Below are positions 20,301 to 31,733 of a DNA stretch of 50,000 nucleotides, piece after piece. Source of the DNA: Botryococcus braunii (Eukaryota > Chlorophyta > Trebouxiophyceae). The position numbers were made by a program, and so were the translations under genes. Under the pieces are notes generated by a model. That model did not search any database. It saw only the letters and a list, made by a program, of their open reading frames with translations, and was not told where the DNA came from. Where the stretch lies: positions 343,150 to 393,149 of the forward strand of contig KV908414.1 of assembly GCA_002005505.1 (NCBI GenBank). The letters run 5' to 3'. Numbering within the stretch: the stretch's first letter is position 1; each line of letters begins with the position of its first letter.

Positions 20301-22098
20301 ATGAAAACTAGAAGCAGACAAGTGATCATGAAAACGAGAAGTAAGCGCACTGCAACGGAGTCTGGATCAGCTGGGTCTGGCTCCTCCATCAGTGCATCAC
20401 CCAGCCAGCCAGCAAACTCCACTGCGCAGAGTGGAGAGATGTGCATCGCAATGACGAAAACCGGTGGCGTCGTCACCACGAATGTCAAATGTCCAGTGAC
20501 TCTGGACAGAGAGGGAGTGGAATTTCCACTCTGGGATCTGGCATATGTGGCAGCCTGTGGCCTCAAAAGGTGCAAGGCAGCCATTGAAGCTCCAATGCCA
20601 GACACAGAGGAGAATGCAGCAGCGCTCCTAATGCTGATTGAGAGCGTCCCCAAGGCGTGGGGTGCCAAGCTGGCTGCAATGCAAGTGGCAGCCAATGCCT
20701 ACCAGTGGGTTCGAGAGCGTTTTACTGGAGGGGCAGACCAGGAGGTAACAGCACGCTGGCTGGAGCTCCTACACACCAGCATGGGAGAGACAGAAACGTT
20801 GGAGGACTACTACAACAGGAAGGTGGCACTCTTCCATGCACTCAAGCGAAATGGGCACTCCATCATGGAGAGAGAAGCCAAGCTGGCAATCATCAAGGGC
20901 CTGCCAGAGGAAGCGAAGGAGACTGGGATGTTCTCCTCATCTGCTGGGAAGGATCTGGAGGGACTGTGGGAGATCATCTCCACCACAGCCAAGGGACTGG
21001 GCTTCAACGACCAGGTCCCCAGAGTCACCCCTGTGGCCAGGGCAGCCATCACACCAGCCTACTCCACCACACCAGGGACTGCAAGCCCACAGGAGACCCA
21101 AGCTGGAGGCCAGGGGGGCCAAGCTTCATCGACCAAGGTGGAGGGACGGGACCGGCGTGACAACAGGCGCTGCCGCTACTGCAACAAGCTAGGCCATTTT
21201 GAGAGGAACTGCCTCAAGAAGGAGGCGGACGAGAAGATGCAACAGAACCTGCAGCAAGTCATGGCTGCAATGGCCAATCTGCTTCCGCAATTCCAAAATC
21301 AAGCGTCGGCTGCAGTGGCTCGACCTCCGGAGGGCAGCGGGAACGGCAACAACTTTTTCCCCGGGGGATATCCACCACCCTCTGGTATGTTTGCCATGAT
21401 TTCTCTGAATGTCTTAACACCAACACGCGTCATGCCAGAAGCGAGAAGTTTTCTGGTGGACAGTGGAGCCACCATCCACCTAGTCAATGATCTGTCCCTG
21501 CTACATTCCCCCACCCTGCACAGAAATCCCATTCCTTTGCATATGGCTACGTCAGATGCCACGGGACAGATAATTGCAACTGGTTCCCTGTGCTTGAGCA
21601 GTGCAGAACAGCAACCCCTGTGGCTTCACAATGTGCATTGTGTTCCTTCAGCTACAGCTAATCTGATTTCAGTGACAGCTGCTATACGTGATGGGGCTAG
21701 TTTTGTGACAGACAGTGTGGGAAGTTACACTGGTATGCGTGGCGCTCAAAACTGGTCTTGTTCAGTTGCACAGAGAAATGGCCTGTATTTCTTGCAGAAG
21801 GTCAGTCCAGTCAGAAACCCTGTCTCTGTGTTTGTTAACACAGCCAGAGCACCAGTCGCTCATGATTGCAGATTGAGAGCACTGTGGCACAGTAGACTGG
21901 GGCACCCAGGGGAGGTTAATATGAGGCGACTGCAGTCTGAAGATTTGGTCCTGGGCATCCCTGTATCTCTCTCCCCTTGCGCAAACTGTCACTCTTCGTG
22001 TGAAGCGTGCATTCAAGGAAAGCACAGTCGTCCCCCTTTTGGAACCAGTTCCAGAGCAGCCACTGAGCCCCTTGAGAGAATTCATTTGGACACAGTTG
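20301..22098 (+). CDS. Copia gag-pol, 5' part: Gag, zinc knuckle, protease, integrase N-terminus
   Basis: The ATG at 20301 opens a frame that runs without a stop into the gypsy insertion at 22099. Features in order: a Gag domain; a CCHC knuckle CRYCNKLGHFERNC near residue 291; the protease active site VDSGAT near residue 387; and the GAG-pre-integrase zinc motif LWHSRLGHPG...C..C..C..GK near the end. The frame breaks off in IHLDTV, the start of the integrase core, two codons before a stop supplied by the gypsy LTR. It continues in frame at 27483. Combined length without the insertion is 1715 codons. A TTG six bases upstream is ignored in favour of ATG. Confidence 0.93.
22094..22098 (+). repeat. 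Target site duplication AGTTG, left copy (gypsy)
   Basis: AGTTG precedes the gypsy 5' LTR and recurs at 27478-27482 directly after the 3' LTR. It lies inside the copia integrase reading frame. Confidence 0.95.
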
Positions 22099-22261
22099 TG
22101 TAGCGCGCGGCAGGCAGACTCCGCCAGGGTTAGCCCCGTCGGATGCCAAGCGGTACATTAGGCTAGGCGTAGCCTCTTTAGGCTTCGCGCTAGCACATAC
22201 GGTGTGGCGCTCGGGCCACACTGGCACTTTCATCGGTGCAAACAATTCGGATAACTTTACA
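22099..22261 (+). repeat. Gypsy 5' LTR (163 bp)
   Basis: It starts TGTAGCGCGCGG and ends AACTTTACA, identical by eye to 27315-27477. At 163 bp it is very short for a plant gypsy LTR. It contains small hairpins such as GGCTAGGCGTAGCC. Confidence 0.96.
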
Positions 22262-22263
22262 TT

Positions 22264-22280
22264 TGGTGCCCCATATCGGT
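22264..22280 (+). promoter_or_regulatory. Gypsy primer binding site
   Basis: TGGTGCCCCATATCGG follows the LTR by two to three bases. TGG pairs with the CCA end of a tRNA, the usual plant gypsy arrangement. I cannot name the tRNA with confidence. Confidence 0.6.
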
Positions 22281-22365
22281 CACTTTTGCTTTGATTGGCT
22301 TGACAAAATTTTTTTAAAGCATCTTCGCTTTTCGGTTTGGGGTTGCGCTCCTTTGTTTGGGTTTA

Positions 22366-23290
22366 ATGGCTCTCGTTTTGCCGCCGATCCCGACCGACCT
22401 CGTCCCTTTGGTGGGCAAACCTCCTCGATACACGCTAAGGAGGCTCCCATACCCTGGAAATACTAGACCTTATTATTCATATCTGAAAGAGTTGGATATT
22501 GAGGTGCCAGATATTCCAGAGGGTGTTGACCCGGTCGACTCGACTTCGGGTTATGACTGGAAGGGCTTGCTTTCCAAGGTCTTTGACTTTGAGACTGCTG
22601 AGGAAGCTCTTGAGTGGGCAAGGCTCGGCATTGTTGAAGTCATCAACGATTTGAAAGAGGCTCGGGCACTTATGACGGAGTGTGCCGATTCAGTTCGGCA
22701 CCCGTCCTCTGAGGGCGACGATGGCCTAGGCCTTGCACAATGTTCCAAAGACTTAGTGGAAGCTTCCACTATTTGGGCAAAAGTTGTGTGGAGGTGTTGG
22801 CTTTGGTGCGCTGCGGCGCGCACTTTTTATGCTCGGATCCCGAGTCATGTCCTACACGACAGACGGGTGACCAGCATAGAGTCGTCTGTCCAAGCTCTTA
22901 ACACTGATATTGGGTCTTTGGGAACCCAAGTTGGCAGCCTGGACGGCAAGATGGACGCGATTATGCGTTTGCTGCAAGGATCGGGGGGGGGACAAGGTGT
23001 CTCCAAGGGAAAGGAGAAGGTCTATGGGGACCGCGAGGAGGGAGAAGTACCTCGGGACCGTGGGACCAAGCGTCCCGCCCATAACCATCCCAAGGGAGCC
23101 ACACGATGACTTGGGCAAACTTCAGAAGAAGTACGGCCTAAGCCAGGACAGGCGGGAGGCGGCTGGGAAGCTGGCCTCTGGCGTCTGTTTCGAATGCAAC
23201 AAGCCCGGCCATTTTGCATTCGAATGCCCTCTCAAGAAGGGGTCTTCTGGCAAGAAGACAAGCCCCGGCGCGGGACCTTCTAATGCTTGA
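22366..23290 (+). pseudogene. Gypsy gag, frame-shifted, with CCHC zinc knuckle
   Basis: The ATG at 22366 opens a Gag-like frame of about 247 codons that ends at a TGA at 23107-23109. The C-terminal part, DLGKLQKKYGLSQ... with knuckle CFECNKPGHFAFEC, is in the +1 frame and stops at TGA 23288-23290. The break lies between a G9 run (22983-22991) and 23109; either frame is plausible in that interval, so I cannot place it exactly. An indel in the G run would be the simplest cause. Confidence 0.8.
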
Positions 23291-23365
23291 AGGTGTGGGC
23301 CTTCGCTTGGCGATGTAGGCCCTGCATGTTTGACGTCTATTCATGCATTTGCTTGTCAAGAAGCC

Positions 23366-26300
23366 ATGTCACAGCTTGTGATGGTGTTTCCTGCCGAGGT
23401 GCAGGGGAGCAAGGCCACGGCGATGCTGGACTCTGGAGCTTCTTGCAATGTGGTCAGTGCAGACTTTGCTAAAGCCCTTCACTTGGAGATTGTGCCGCCG
23501 AAGGGGGATTCTTTAAGCATTAAGTTGGCTGACGGGAGAGCTGTAAACCACATCGGATGTGCTGTCTTAGACATTGTCATCCAGGGGGTACAGTTTGCAA
23601 AGGTGTCGTGTCTTGTGCTAGACTTTGCCATGGATTGGAATGTGCTGTTGGGGACTCCCTGGTTAAAGACATTCCGTGCAAATCTCATGTTTGAAGAGGA
23701 CACCGTTAGGGGGTATACAAGAAAGAACAAGCCGTTCGTTTTGCGTTGCCCGCCTAAGGAGGAGAGGCCTTTGAAGGGTTCAGAAGTGGAGGATGTGCCT
23801 AGATTGGTTTTGTCTGCAGTGCAGGCTAGAAGGTTAAGCAGAAAGGGCTGTCAGTCCTTTCTGGCAATTGTAACCGATCTTTCTACCGATCCGAATGTCT
23901 CCATTCCTTCTCCTAACTCTCCTGTTGTTGACATACTCAGTGAATTCCAAGATGTTTTCCCTGAAGATGTCCCGCACCTTCCGCCTGAGAGGCAAGGGGT
24001 TAGACATGCTATACCCTTGAGCGATCCACATGCTCGTCCACCGTCTCGTCCGTTGTACCGGCTTTCACGCTTAGAGTATGATGAGGCGTTACGCCAGACA
24101 AAGCTATTGTTGGACAAAGGGTATATACAGCCGTCTACATCACCCTATGGTGCGCCCATTCTTTTTGTGCAAAAGAAGGATGGAAGCCTCCGGATGGTCA
24201 TTGATTACCGAGCTTTGAATCGACAGACGGTCAAGAACAGGTATCCGATGCCTCGTATCGATGATACTCTTGATCAACTGCAGGGTTCTACAGTGTTCTC
24301 TAGTCTTGACCTCACGTCTGGCTATCACCAGATCCGGATCACAGATGAGGATATGCCAAAGACAGCTTTCAGAACACCCGCGGGGTTGTTCGAGTGGCGG
24401 GTTTTGCCATTTGGGCTGACTAATGCCCCGGCCACGTTTCAAACTGCCATGAATGCTATCTTTGCTCCTTACCTGCACAAGTTTGTGCTCGTGTACCTTG
24501 ATGACATCCTCATCTACAGCAAGTCCATTGAAGAGCATAGGGAGCATCTCCGCAAAGTCCTTGAACTGTTGCGGCAGCATAAGTTGTATGCTAACCTAAA
24601 GAAGTGCTCTTTCGCCAAGGATGAGCTGGAGTACTTGGGCCATTTAGTCTCAGCAGATGGGATTAAAGTGGACCCACGCAAGGTGGCTTCAGTTGCTAAT
24701 TGGAGCACACCGAAGAATGTTGGCGAGTTGCGGTCTTTCCTGGGGCTGGCAACTTACTTTCGCAAGTTTGTTCGCAATTTTGCAGCACTTGCATCGCCAC
24801 TGTACAGACTCCTACGCCAAGGTGTGACCTGGGTATGGAGTGCTGGGTGTGTTCGGGCGTTTACCGATTTAAACATGCCTTGACACATGCACCTTGCTTA
24901 GCGTATCCTGACTTCTCAAAGCCGTTTGAGGTCCATTGCGATGCGTCTTTGGCAGGGTTGGGGGCCGTGTTGTACCAGGAGGGTCGCCCAGTTGCCTACG
25001 AGAGTCGTCGCTTGACTCCCGCTGAGGTTAACTATCCTACTCGGGAGCAAGAACTCCTAGCTGTGGTGCATGCATTGACAGTCTGGAGGTGCTACCTAGA
25101 GGGGGCCCCTGAGTTTCGTGTAGTCACGGACCACAAGGCTATCACTTATTTGGACACTTTGCCTACTTTAAGTAGACGGCAAACCAGGTGGGCAGAGTTC
25201 CTTTCGAGGTTCAATTTTCGCATGGACTATGCCCCCGGAACGTCCAATGTGGTGGCTGACGCTCTGAGTCGGCATCCGTCCGACTATGAGGCTCCTTGTC
25301 CAATCATCAATGGCGTGGTGATTGGTGGGTGTTCGCACCCGGCGCACCGTTGTCTGCCAGCGCTCTCTCTTTGTGCCTTGGTTGGCACTATCCGCTCTGC
25401 GGGGGAGGGAGTGCTGCGGCCGGGGTTGCTCTGTCTTGGAAGGGCAAATTTGTCCAGGGTTATACTCAAGACCCATGGTTCCAAGATAAGCAGAATGTTG
25501 AAGGTCTGCTAGACTTTGACGGCTTCCTTCTGAGGGAGGGGAAGGCCGTGGTTCCGGATGCTTTCGGGCTGCGAGCTCACATCCTCAAGGAACTGCATGA
25601 TAGCCCGTATGCTGGCCATCAAGGAGTGAAGAAAACCTTGGCCCTGGTAAGGCGCCATTATTGGTGGCCTACCATGCTTGCTGACATCGAACGTTACGTG
25701 CTTACGTGCCACTTGTGTCAGAAGAACAAGGCTCGGAACACTTTGCCTGCGGGGTTGCTGCAACCTTTACAGTTGCCGCTGAATCCTTGGCACACGGTGA
25801 CTATGGATTTCATTACCCAATTGCCTAGGACAGGCAAGGGTCATGATGCCATTTTCGTCGTAGTGGATAAGCTGACCAAGATGGTGCATCTTATGCCCAC
25901 AACCACCAAGGCTACGGCTGAGCAGACGGCTAAGCTGTACGTTGACAATGTGTGGAAGTTGCATGGTGTTCCCCAAGTGGTGGTGTCCGATAGAGATAAG
26001 CTCTTCACCAGCCACTTTGCTAGAGCTTTGTGTCAATCCATTGGGACTCGACAAGCCATGTCAACTGCCTACCATCCGCAGACGGATGGGCAGACTGAGC
26101 GAGTGAATCGAGTGCTCGAGGACATGCTACGCATGTATGTGGCCAAGTCCCAGGATGATTGGGATGAGAAGTTGGTCTGTGCAGAATTCGCGATCAATAA
26201 TTGCGATCACGAGTCCACGGGGTCCTCGCCGTTCTTGCTGAACTACGGGTTTCACCCCCACCTGCCAGTCGCGATTCTCCCCAATAGACGGGTACCTGGT

Positions 26301-26885
26301 GCGTCTGACTTTGTTCAGGGCATGCAACGCCTCATCAATGAGGCCAGGATGACCCATCGGGTGGCCACTGCGAGACAAGCGCAGTATGCCAACACCAAAC
26401 GAAGGGACGTTCAATTTGGTGTGGGGGACTGGGTCCTCCTCTCCTCAAAGAACCTCCGTTTCAAGGTGGGCACGCCCAAGCTCCTCCCGCGTTGGGTGGG
26501 GCCGTTCCAAGTCGTGAAACGGGTGGGTACCCAAGCTTATGAGCTTGACCTCCCGGCACGATGGAGGATTCATGATGTCTTTCATGTCTCCAACCTGGAA
26601 CGGTACCGGCGGGATGGTTCGATGCAACCCCCACCACCTGCAGAGGTGCTGGAGGGGGAAGATGAGTACGAGGTGGAAGCCTTAATGGACCACCGTCGTG
26701 TGAATTCACGTGGCCGTCCCAAGTATGAGTACCTTGTCCGCTGGAAGGGTTACTCGTCAGAGCATGACACCTGGGAAGAGGAACGGAACTTGACAAATGC
26801 TCCCAATGTTGTAAAGGGATACTGGGACACAGTCAACGCACGGGCACCACGAGGCGGGGCACGCCGTCGTGGGCAGGTTGACTAG
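23366..26885 (+). pseudogene. Gypsy pol: protease, RT, RNase H, integrase, chromodomain (two frame changes)
   Basis: Domains in order: protease LDSGAS (about 23426); reverse transcriptase with VIDYRALN, LDLTSGYHQI and VYLDDILIYS (about 24491-24520); RNase H with FEVHCDASLAGLGAVLY and VTDHKAITYL; integrase with an H2C2 zinc motif (HDSPYAGHQG...CHLCQ), catalytic MDF..SDRDKLF..E; a WVGPFQVV motif; and a chromodomain (about 26667-26790) with YLVRWKGYSSEHDTWE. The frame changes by -1 between RT and RNase H at a TTTAAAC heptamer (about 24868-24874), and again by -1 between about 25310 and 25430, before the integrase. All catalytic motifs are present. The frame is the same as that of the gag C-terminus, from which one TGA separates it. 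Confidence 0.93.
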
Positions 26886-27302
26886 GGGAAACACAGCAGC
26901 ACGAGCCTGTCAAGCTGCGTCACCGGGGGGTCGTGGTTTACCCATACGTTCGCGTGATCACAGAACGTCCCCTGACTTGGTGGCTAAGTGTCGTCCAGCC
27001 CCGGCCCCTACTATCCGTCCTGAAGCTAGCAACTTCACTGCTTCTTCATGGGAACCTGTACACGTGGAGTGTACATTTGTTCACGCCGACGACTGCCCTT
27101 TGGGCCCCGTCACTGCGGGATTCTGGTCTAGGCGTACCATAGAGATACCTCAGGCAAGTGTACACCCAGGCTGTGGTCTGGTGTCTGGAGGAGACTCGCC
27201 GGCTCAAAGTGTGATGTATAGAAGTGTGGCAGTGACCTTCTATACGCCTCTGCCTGTGACTGCGGCTTGCTTTGGCAGGCCTCCCGGGAGCTCGGTCACC
27301 TA
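26886..27302 (+). other. Gypsy region between pol and 3' LTR
   Basis: About 415 bases lie between the chromodomain stop and the purine tract. A frame overlapping the pol end stays open to a stop at 27301-27303, at the edge of the purine tract, but it has no early ATG and no recognisable motif. I treat it as non-coding. Confidence 0.5.
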
Positions 27303-27314
27303 GGAGGGGGAGAA
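27303..27314 (+). promoter_or_regulatory. Gypsy polypurine tract
   Basis: GGAGGGGGAGAA directly abuts the 3' LTR. This is the standard position and composition of the plus-strand DNA primer. Confidence 0.88.
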
Positions 27315-27477
27315 TGTAGCGCGCGGCAGGCAGACTCCGCCAGGGTTAGCCCCGTCGGATGCCAAGCGGTACATTAGGCTAGGCGTAGCCTCTTTAGGCT
27401 TCGCGCTAGCACATACGGTGTGGCGCTCGGGCCACACTGGCACTTTCATCGGTGCAAACAATTCGGATAACTTTACA
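27315..27477 (+). repeat. Gypsy 3' LTR (163 bp)
   Basis: It matches 22099-22261 with no difference that I can see and is followed directly by the AGTTG duplication (27478-27482). Confidence 0.96.
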
Positions 27478-27482
27478 AGTTG

Positions 27483-30400
27483 GCCCCATCTCCCCTACAG
27501 CTATTACTGGGGAGCGCTTCTTTGTCACGATTGTGGATGAGGCTACGCACTACGTCATAGCCCTGGCAGTAAAAACCAAGGATGCAATCAGCAGTGCAGT
27601 CAGAGACCTCCTGATTTTTTGGCAGAGGCAGTTGAACCGCTCTGTTAAGTGCATTCGTACTGACAGGGGGACAGAATTCCTCAATAGTACATTGAAGGGT
27701 TTCTGTACGCAGGAGGGAATTAAATTTGAGACCTCTGCAGCATACACGCCTCAGCAAAATGGCGTTGCTGAACGGATGAACCGAACAATCAAGGAGAAGG
27801 CCAGAACACTCATGTTGCATGCAGCTGCCAAACAGTCACTCTGGAAGGAAGCAGTGGAGACAGCCTGCATCCTGTACAATATGGGACCTGTGACTGGACG
27901 TGACAAGACGCCTTATGAAGCCTTCCATGGGGTAAAGCCCGATGTATCCCTGCTCAGGACTTTTGGCTGTCTAGCACATGTGCACATACCTGATCACCAA
28001 AGGGGAGTGTTTGAGTCTAAGACCTCCCCTGGTCTCTTCACAGGGTATTCCAGTGTGTCAAAGGCATATAGAATTTATATGGGAAACGGGATTTGGAAAG
28101 AAAGCAGAGATGTTACCTTTCTGGAGCACTTAAGGGGCGCAGACAGAGTGGGGCTTAGCACCATGTCTCCTGTGAGTCCAAATGCAGTCCAGCAGCCCTT
28201 TGCCTTGCCTTTTGTACAAAAGGAGGGCCAGCAGTCCTTGGGTCAGTTGTCCTTTTGGGACTCAGATGATCCTGAGCCTCTCTGCAACCGAGAGGTCAAC
28301 GTACAGCAGTCCGGACCTGACTCCCCCTGTGCAACCACCCCCTGTGCAACTACCCCATGTGCAATCAACCCCTGTGAGAATTCTGAGACTACAAGTGTCA
28401 ACGTGGACGGGGAGCCCACTTCCTCGGAGCTGAGCCATACGCAGTCCGGCCACAGCTGGTCCGTACTCGGACACATGGAGAACCTGGCGCGAGGAGGCGA
28501 GGAGACCAAGTCACACATGCAACGTTTGAATAATGTGCAAGAATGTGTTCGAATGGAAGTTGGGGCCATGGGTGTCCGAGGGCAAGACGGGCTGACCCGG
28601 CAGCAACGGTATGATCAGAGAGTAGCAGCACGTGAGACTGCAGCTGAGGTCACTGTGGAACATGATGGAGATGTGAGTGATGGAGAGAATAGGAGAATGT
28701 CAGAGGCCATTTGCCCAGGGGAAGCAACGGAAGCTCAGCCTAATGGACAGGACTTGGCCGGGCTGGAGGGCATGTCTGATCATGTAAGCGCTGAGAGTGA
28801 GGCAAGAGAGGTCAGTTTGGAGATTTCCAATCAGACACTTGATGGACAAAGGGAGTCTTCAGATGGCCAGGCTCTGCGTGCTTGTGAGGGACACACTGGG
28901 GAGTCACAGGTGTGTTGTGAGAGTACAAGCGTGGATGAGAGAGACACCACTGCAGGGTGTCGCACAGTGCCAGATTATGCTGCGCCTTTGAGTGATGAGT
29001 GCGTTTGGGACATGATGAGTGATGTAAGACCCAGATTGAGTGGAGCAGCATGTGAATCCTCCAAGGAGAGAAAGCTGCAGACACCTCCAGAGTGGGAGAG
29101 AGTCAGAGAGGTGTGTAACGCAGTAACCTCGAGCGAAAGAGTAGTGGAAGCACGTGCGTGTGAGCCTAGAGAGGATAGCCATGTTGTTCATGATCACAAT
29201 CTGAATCCTGTAAAGGGTAAGATACCTGGAGTGAGGTGGTCCAAGGTGCCAATCCCTGGAAACCTCAGGGAGGCGCAAAGATCCCCTCAGTGGGAATTCT
29301 GGCGCCAGGCAATGCAAGAGGAGCAAGATTCTCTTGATGCGCACGAGGTGATGGAGTACGTTGAGAGACCCAGGGGACACAAGGTGATCCCTGTGCATTG
29401 GATCTTCTCTGTGAAGACTGATGCACATGGGAACGTGTTGAGATTTAAGGCTCGGCTTGTAGCCCAGGGCTGTAGACAGATTCCTGGAGTTGATGTAGAT
29501 GAGGTCTTTGCACCTACCAGTAGCTATGGGTCCAGGAGGACTTTGCTAGCAACTGCTGCAGCAAAGAACATGGAAATTCACCAGGTGGATATAAAGACCG
29601 CCTTTTTGAATGGTGAATTAGAGGAGGAGGTGTATGTGACACAGCCTCCTGGATTTGATAATGGCAACCCCAACATTGTGTGCAGACTGCGTAAGGCCCT
29701 TTATGGCCTGAAGCAGGCTCCCAGGGCTTGGCACAAGACCCTGCATGAGAAGCTGCTGAGTATGGGATATGAAGTGTGTAAGAGCGATGCGGGAGTTTAC
29801 AGAAAGAGACACGAGGATGGGGAGCTGTCATACATGCTTGTGTATGTTGATGATCTTTTGATTGTGGCAATGGGTGCGGAAGAGATAGAATGGGTGAAAA
29901 AGGAGCTGTTGGCAAGCTTCAAGATTCATGACCTTGGTGAAGTCAAGGACTTCTTGGGCTGCCAGATCCTGAGAGATAGAGAGAATCGGTGCTTATCACT
30001 GAGCTGCGTGCCTAAGATTGATGCACTGTGTGAGAAGTTTGGGGTGAGTGCTGAGTCACGTACAGTCGATACTCCCATGAGTAAAGACTTTGTGATGTCT
30101 GGGATGCCGAAGGTTACAGTGGGTGAGACCAGCTTTGGGTCTGGGACTCCACTGCCTCCCGGGCATAGATATTGTGAGCTTGTTGGGTCTCTGTTGTATA
30201 TTGCTAATACAACTCGACCTGATATAGCTCAGGCTGTGGGTGTTCTGTCCCGTTACCGGAACGCTCCCACCACTGCCCACATGAATGAGGGCTTGAGGGT
30301 ATTGAGGTATCTTCAGTCTACTCGAGAGTGTGTCTTAGTGCTGGGAGGGAAAGGGCCTGTGTTAGAAGGTCATGTTGATGCAGATTATGCTGGCGATATT

Positions 30401-30829
30401 GTCAGCAGGCATTCTACCTCGGGATATGTGCTATCAGTGTTTGGCAGTGCTGTGGTCTGGGGTAGTAAGAAGCAACACTCAGTTGCTACCTCCACTGTGG
30501 AGGCAGAATTCATGGCAACCAGTCTGGCTATTAAGGAGCTTAACTGGCTGCGTGGGTTCATGGAGGAAATCGGAACTCCTCCTTGGTCAGTGAAGCTATA
30601 CTGTGACAATCAGGGGTGCATTGCTAACCTGAAAAACCCACTGTATAGCAAGTATACTAAGCACATTGCAGTGTGCTTCCACTTTGCACGTGAAGCTATT
30701 GCAAAGGGGCAGGTTACACTCTGCTATGCGGAGTCTGCAAGGAACAAGGCAGACATGCTGACAAAGCCTCTCGCTCGCCCTGCCTTCCAGATGCACAGGC
30801 GAGGGTTTGGACTTGTGAAGATGACATAG
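27483..30829 (+). CDS. Copia gag-pol, 3' part: integrase core, RT, RNase H
   Basis: The frame interrupted at 22098 resumes here in the same phase and ends at TAG 30827-30829. It holds the integrase core with IVDEATHYV, TDRGTEF and QQNGVAERMNR; a variable linker of about 330 residues with CATTP repeats (about 28335-28370); reverse transcriptase with VDIKTAFLNGELEEEVY, QPPGF, LRKALYGLKQAPRAW and LVYVDDLLIV (YVDD at 29843-29854); and a copia RNase H with HVDADYAGD, STSGYVL, STVEAEFMA and YCDNQG. No internal stop is seen. As part of a split gene it cannot give the full polyprotein in this copy. Confidence 0.94.
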
Positions 30830-30845
30830 GTGACAGGGTGCTGTC

Positions 30846-30854
30846 AAGGGGAAG
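30846..30854 (+). promoter_or_regulatory. Copia polypurine tract
   Basis: AAGGGGAAG directly precedes the 3' LTR, 16 bases after the pol stop codon. Confidence 0.85.
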
Positions 30855-31733
30855 TGTTGAATGAATTGGTCAATACTGTACTTAGTGACATCCCCTGTCA
30901 CATGCCATCAACAGCAGTGTAAACTATAGCCTTTATAGCCCTTTATGAACGGTATAGATCATACTCGTACCTCAATGACATAACACGTGACTTGTACGAT
31001 ATGCGTTCTCAATAGACATTACGTATGGTAGTACTTTAGGATCCCTGCAGTCCGAGCCATCCCTGGGCAGCCCAGGAACGGCTCGGTACTTGTCCGAAGC
31101 ATGTTGGTATCCTTGACCAACCTCTACTGTTGGAGAGTGCTGTGTGCTGTTCCTGGAAACGTTGTAGCGTGGACGGTTTTTCCCACAGGCTACGAACTGA
31201 CGCTGCCGTCGTGCCATCACTGCAGGTGTGTTTAGGATTCTCAAAGTCGTTCCAGATATGATTGTGCTCAAACATTCAGACCAGTTAGATATTACTGCTG
31301 TGTGCATTGATGAGAGTGCATGACGAGAGCGCACTGAATGTTTGACCTCATTGAGACTTATGTTGACGTCCACCGTTGTGGCGGTAAGATAGTTTCACTG
31401 TACAAACATCACAAAGAGACCTTGCTGAGTTACTGATGAACTATTATTGTATTCTAGTGACGTAAAGTAGACATCGCAAGGCCTCTTTGGTGCTGAACTC
31501 TGCTATCAGGCAAGGCGTAGTGTTACGTGGTCTTTAGCAAGAGTGAGAGCAGTTAAGATCATTTGTAAGACTTGTCCGAAGCATGTTGGTATCCTTGACC
31601 AACCTCTACTGTTGGAGAGTGCTGTGTGCTGTTCCTGGAAACGTTGTAGCGTGGACGGTTTTTCCCACAGGCTACGAACTGACGCTGCCGTCGTGCCATC
31701 ACTGCAGGTGACGCCGCAAGCAGAAATGCTTGA
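30855..31733 (+). repeat. Copia 3' LTR (879 bp)
   Basis: Same length and, by eye, same sequence as 19114-19992, including the 141-bp internal duplication. It is followed by CAGCG (31734-31738). It ends 546 bases upstream of the mannanase start codon and has the same orientation, so LTR-driven read-out into that gene is possible. Confidence 0.93.

Larger units (their letters stand above)
22099..27477 (+). mobile_element. Ty3/gypsy chromovirus nested in the copia integrase
   Basis: The 5379-bp element has 163-bp LTRs with TG...CA ends, a primer site after the 5' LTR, gag with a CCHC knuckle, pol in gypsy order (protease, reverse transcriptase, RNase H, integrase), a C-terminal chromodomain, a purine tract and the AGTTG duplication. 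LTRs look identical by eye, so insertion is recent and later than the copia insertion. The coding region nevertheless contains three frame changes, so this copy is probably not autonomous, unless they are sequence errors. Confidence 0.97.
19114..31733 (+). mobile_element. Ty1/copia LTR retrotransposon, interrupted by a gypsy element
   Basis: The element has 879-bp LTRs (19114-19992 and 30855-31733), a primer site right after the 5' LTR, one gag-pol frame in copia order (Gag, protease, integrase, reverse transcriptase, RNase H), a purine tract before the 3' LTR, and the CAGCG target duplication. The LTRs look identical by eye, so insertion is recent. Without the nested gypsy element and one AGTTG copy, the copia would be about 7.2 kb. 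It lies between the divergent CS-domain and mannanase genes, in the mannanase orientation. Confidence 0.96.

Noticed and set aside
22983..22991. G9 run as the certain cause of the gag frame change
   Set aside because: Both frames are plausible between this run and 23109, so the break cannot be assigned to it from sequence alone.
26869..27303. Frame of 144 codons between gypsy pol and 3' LTR, considered as an env-like or extra gene
   Set aside because: No early ATG, no signal peptide or membrane segment, no known motif; it overlaps the pol end and closes at the purine tract.
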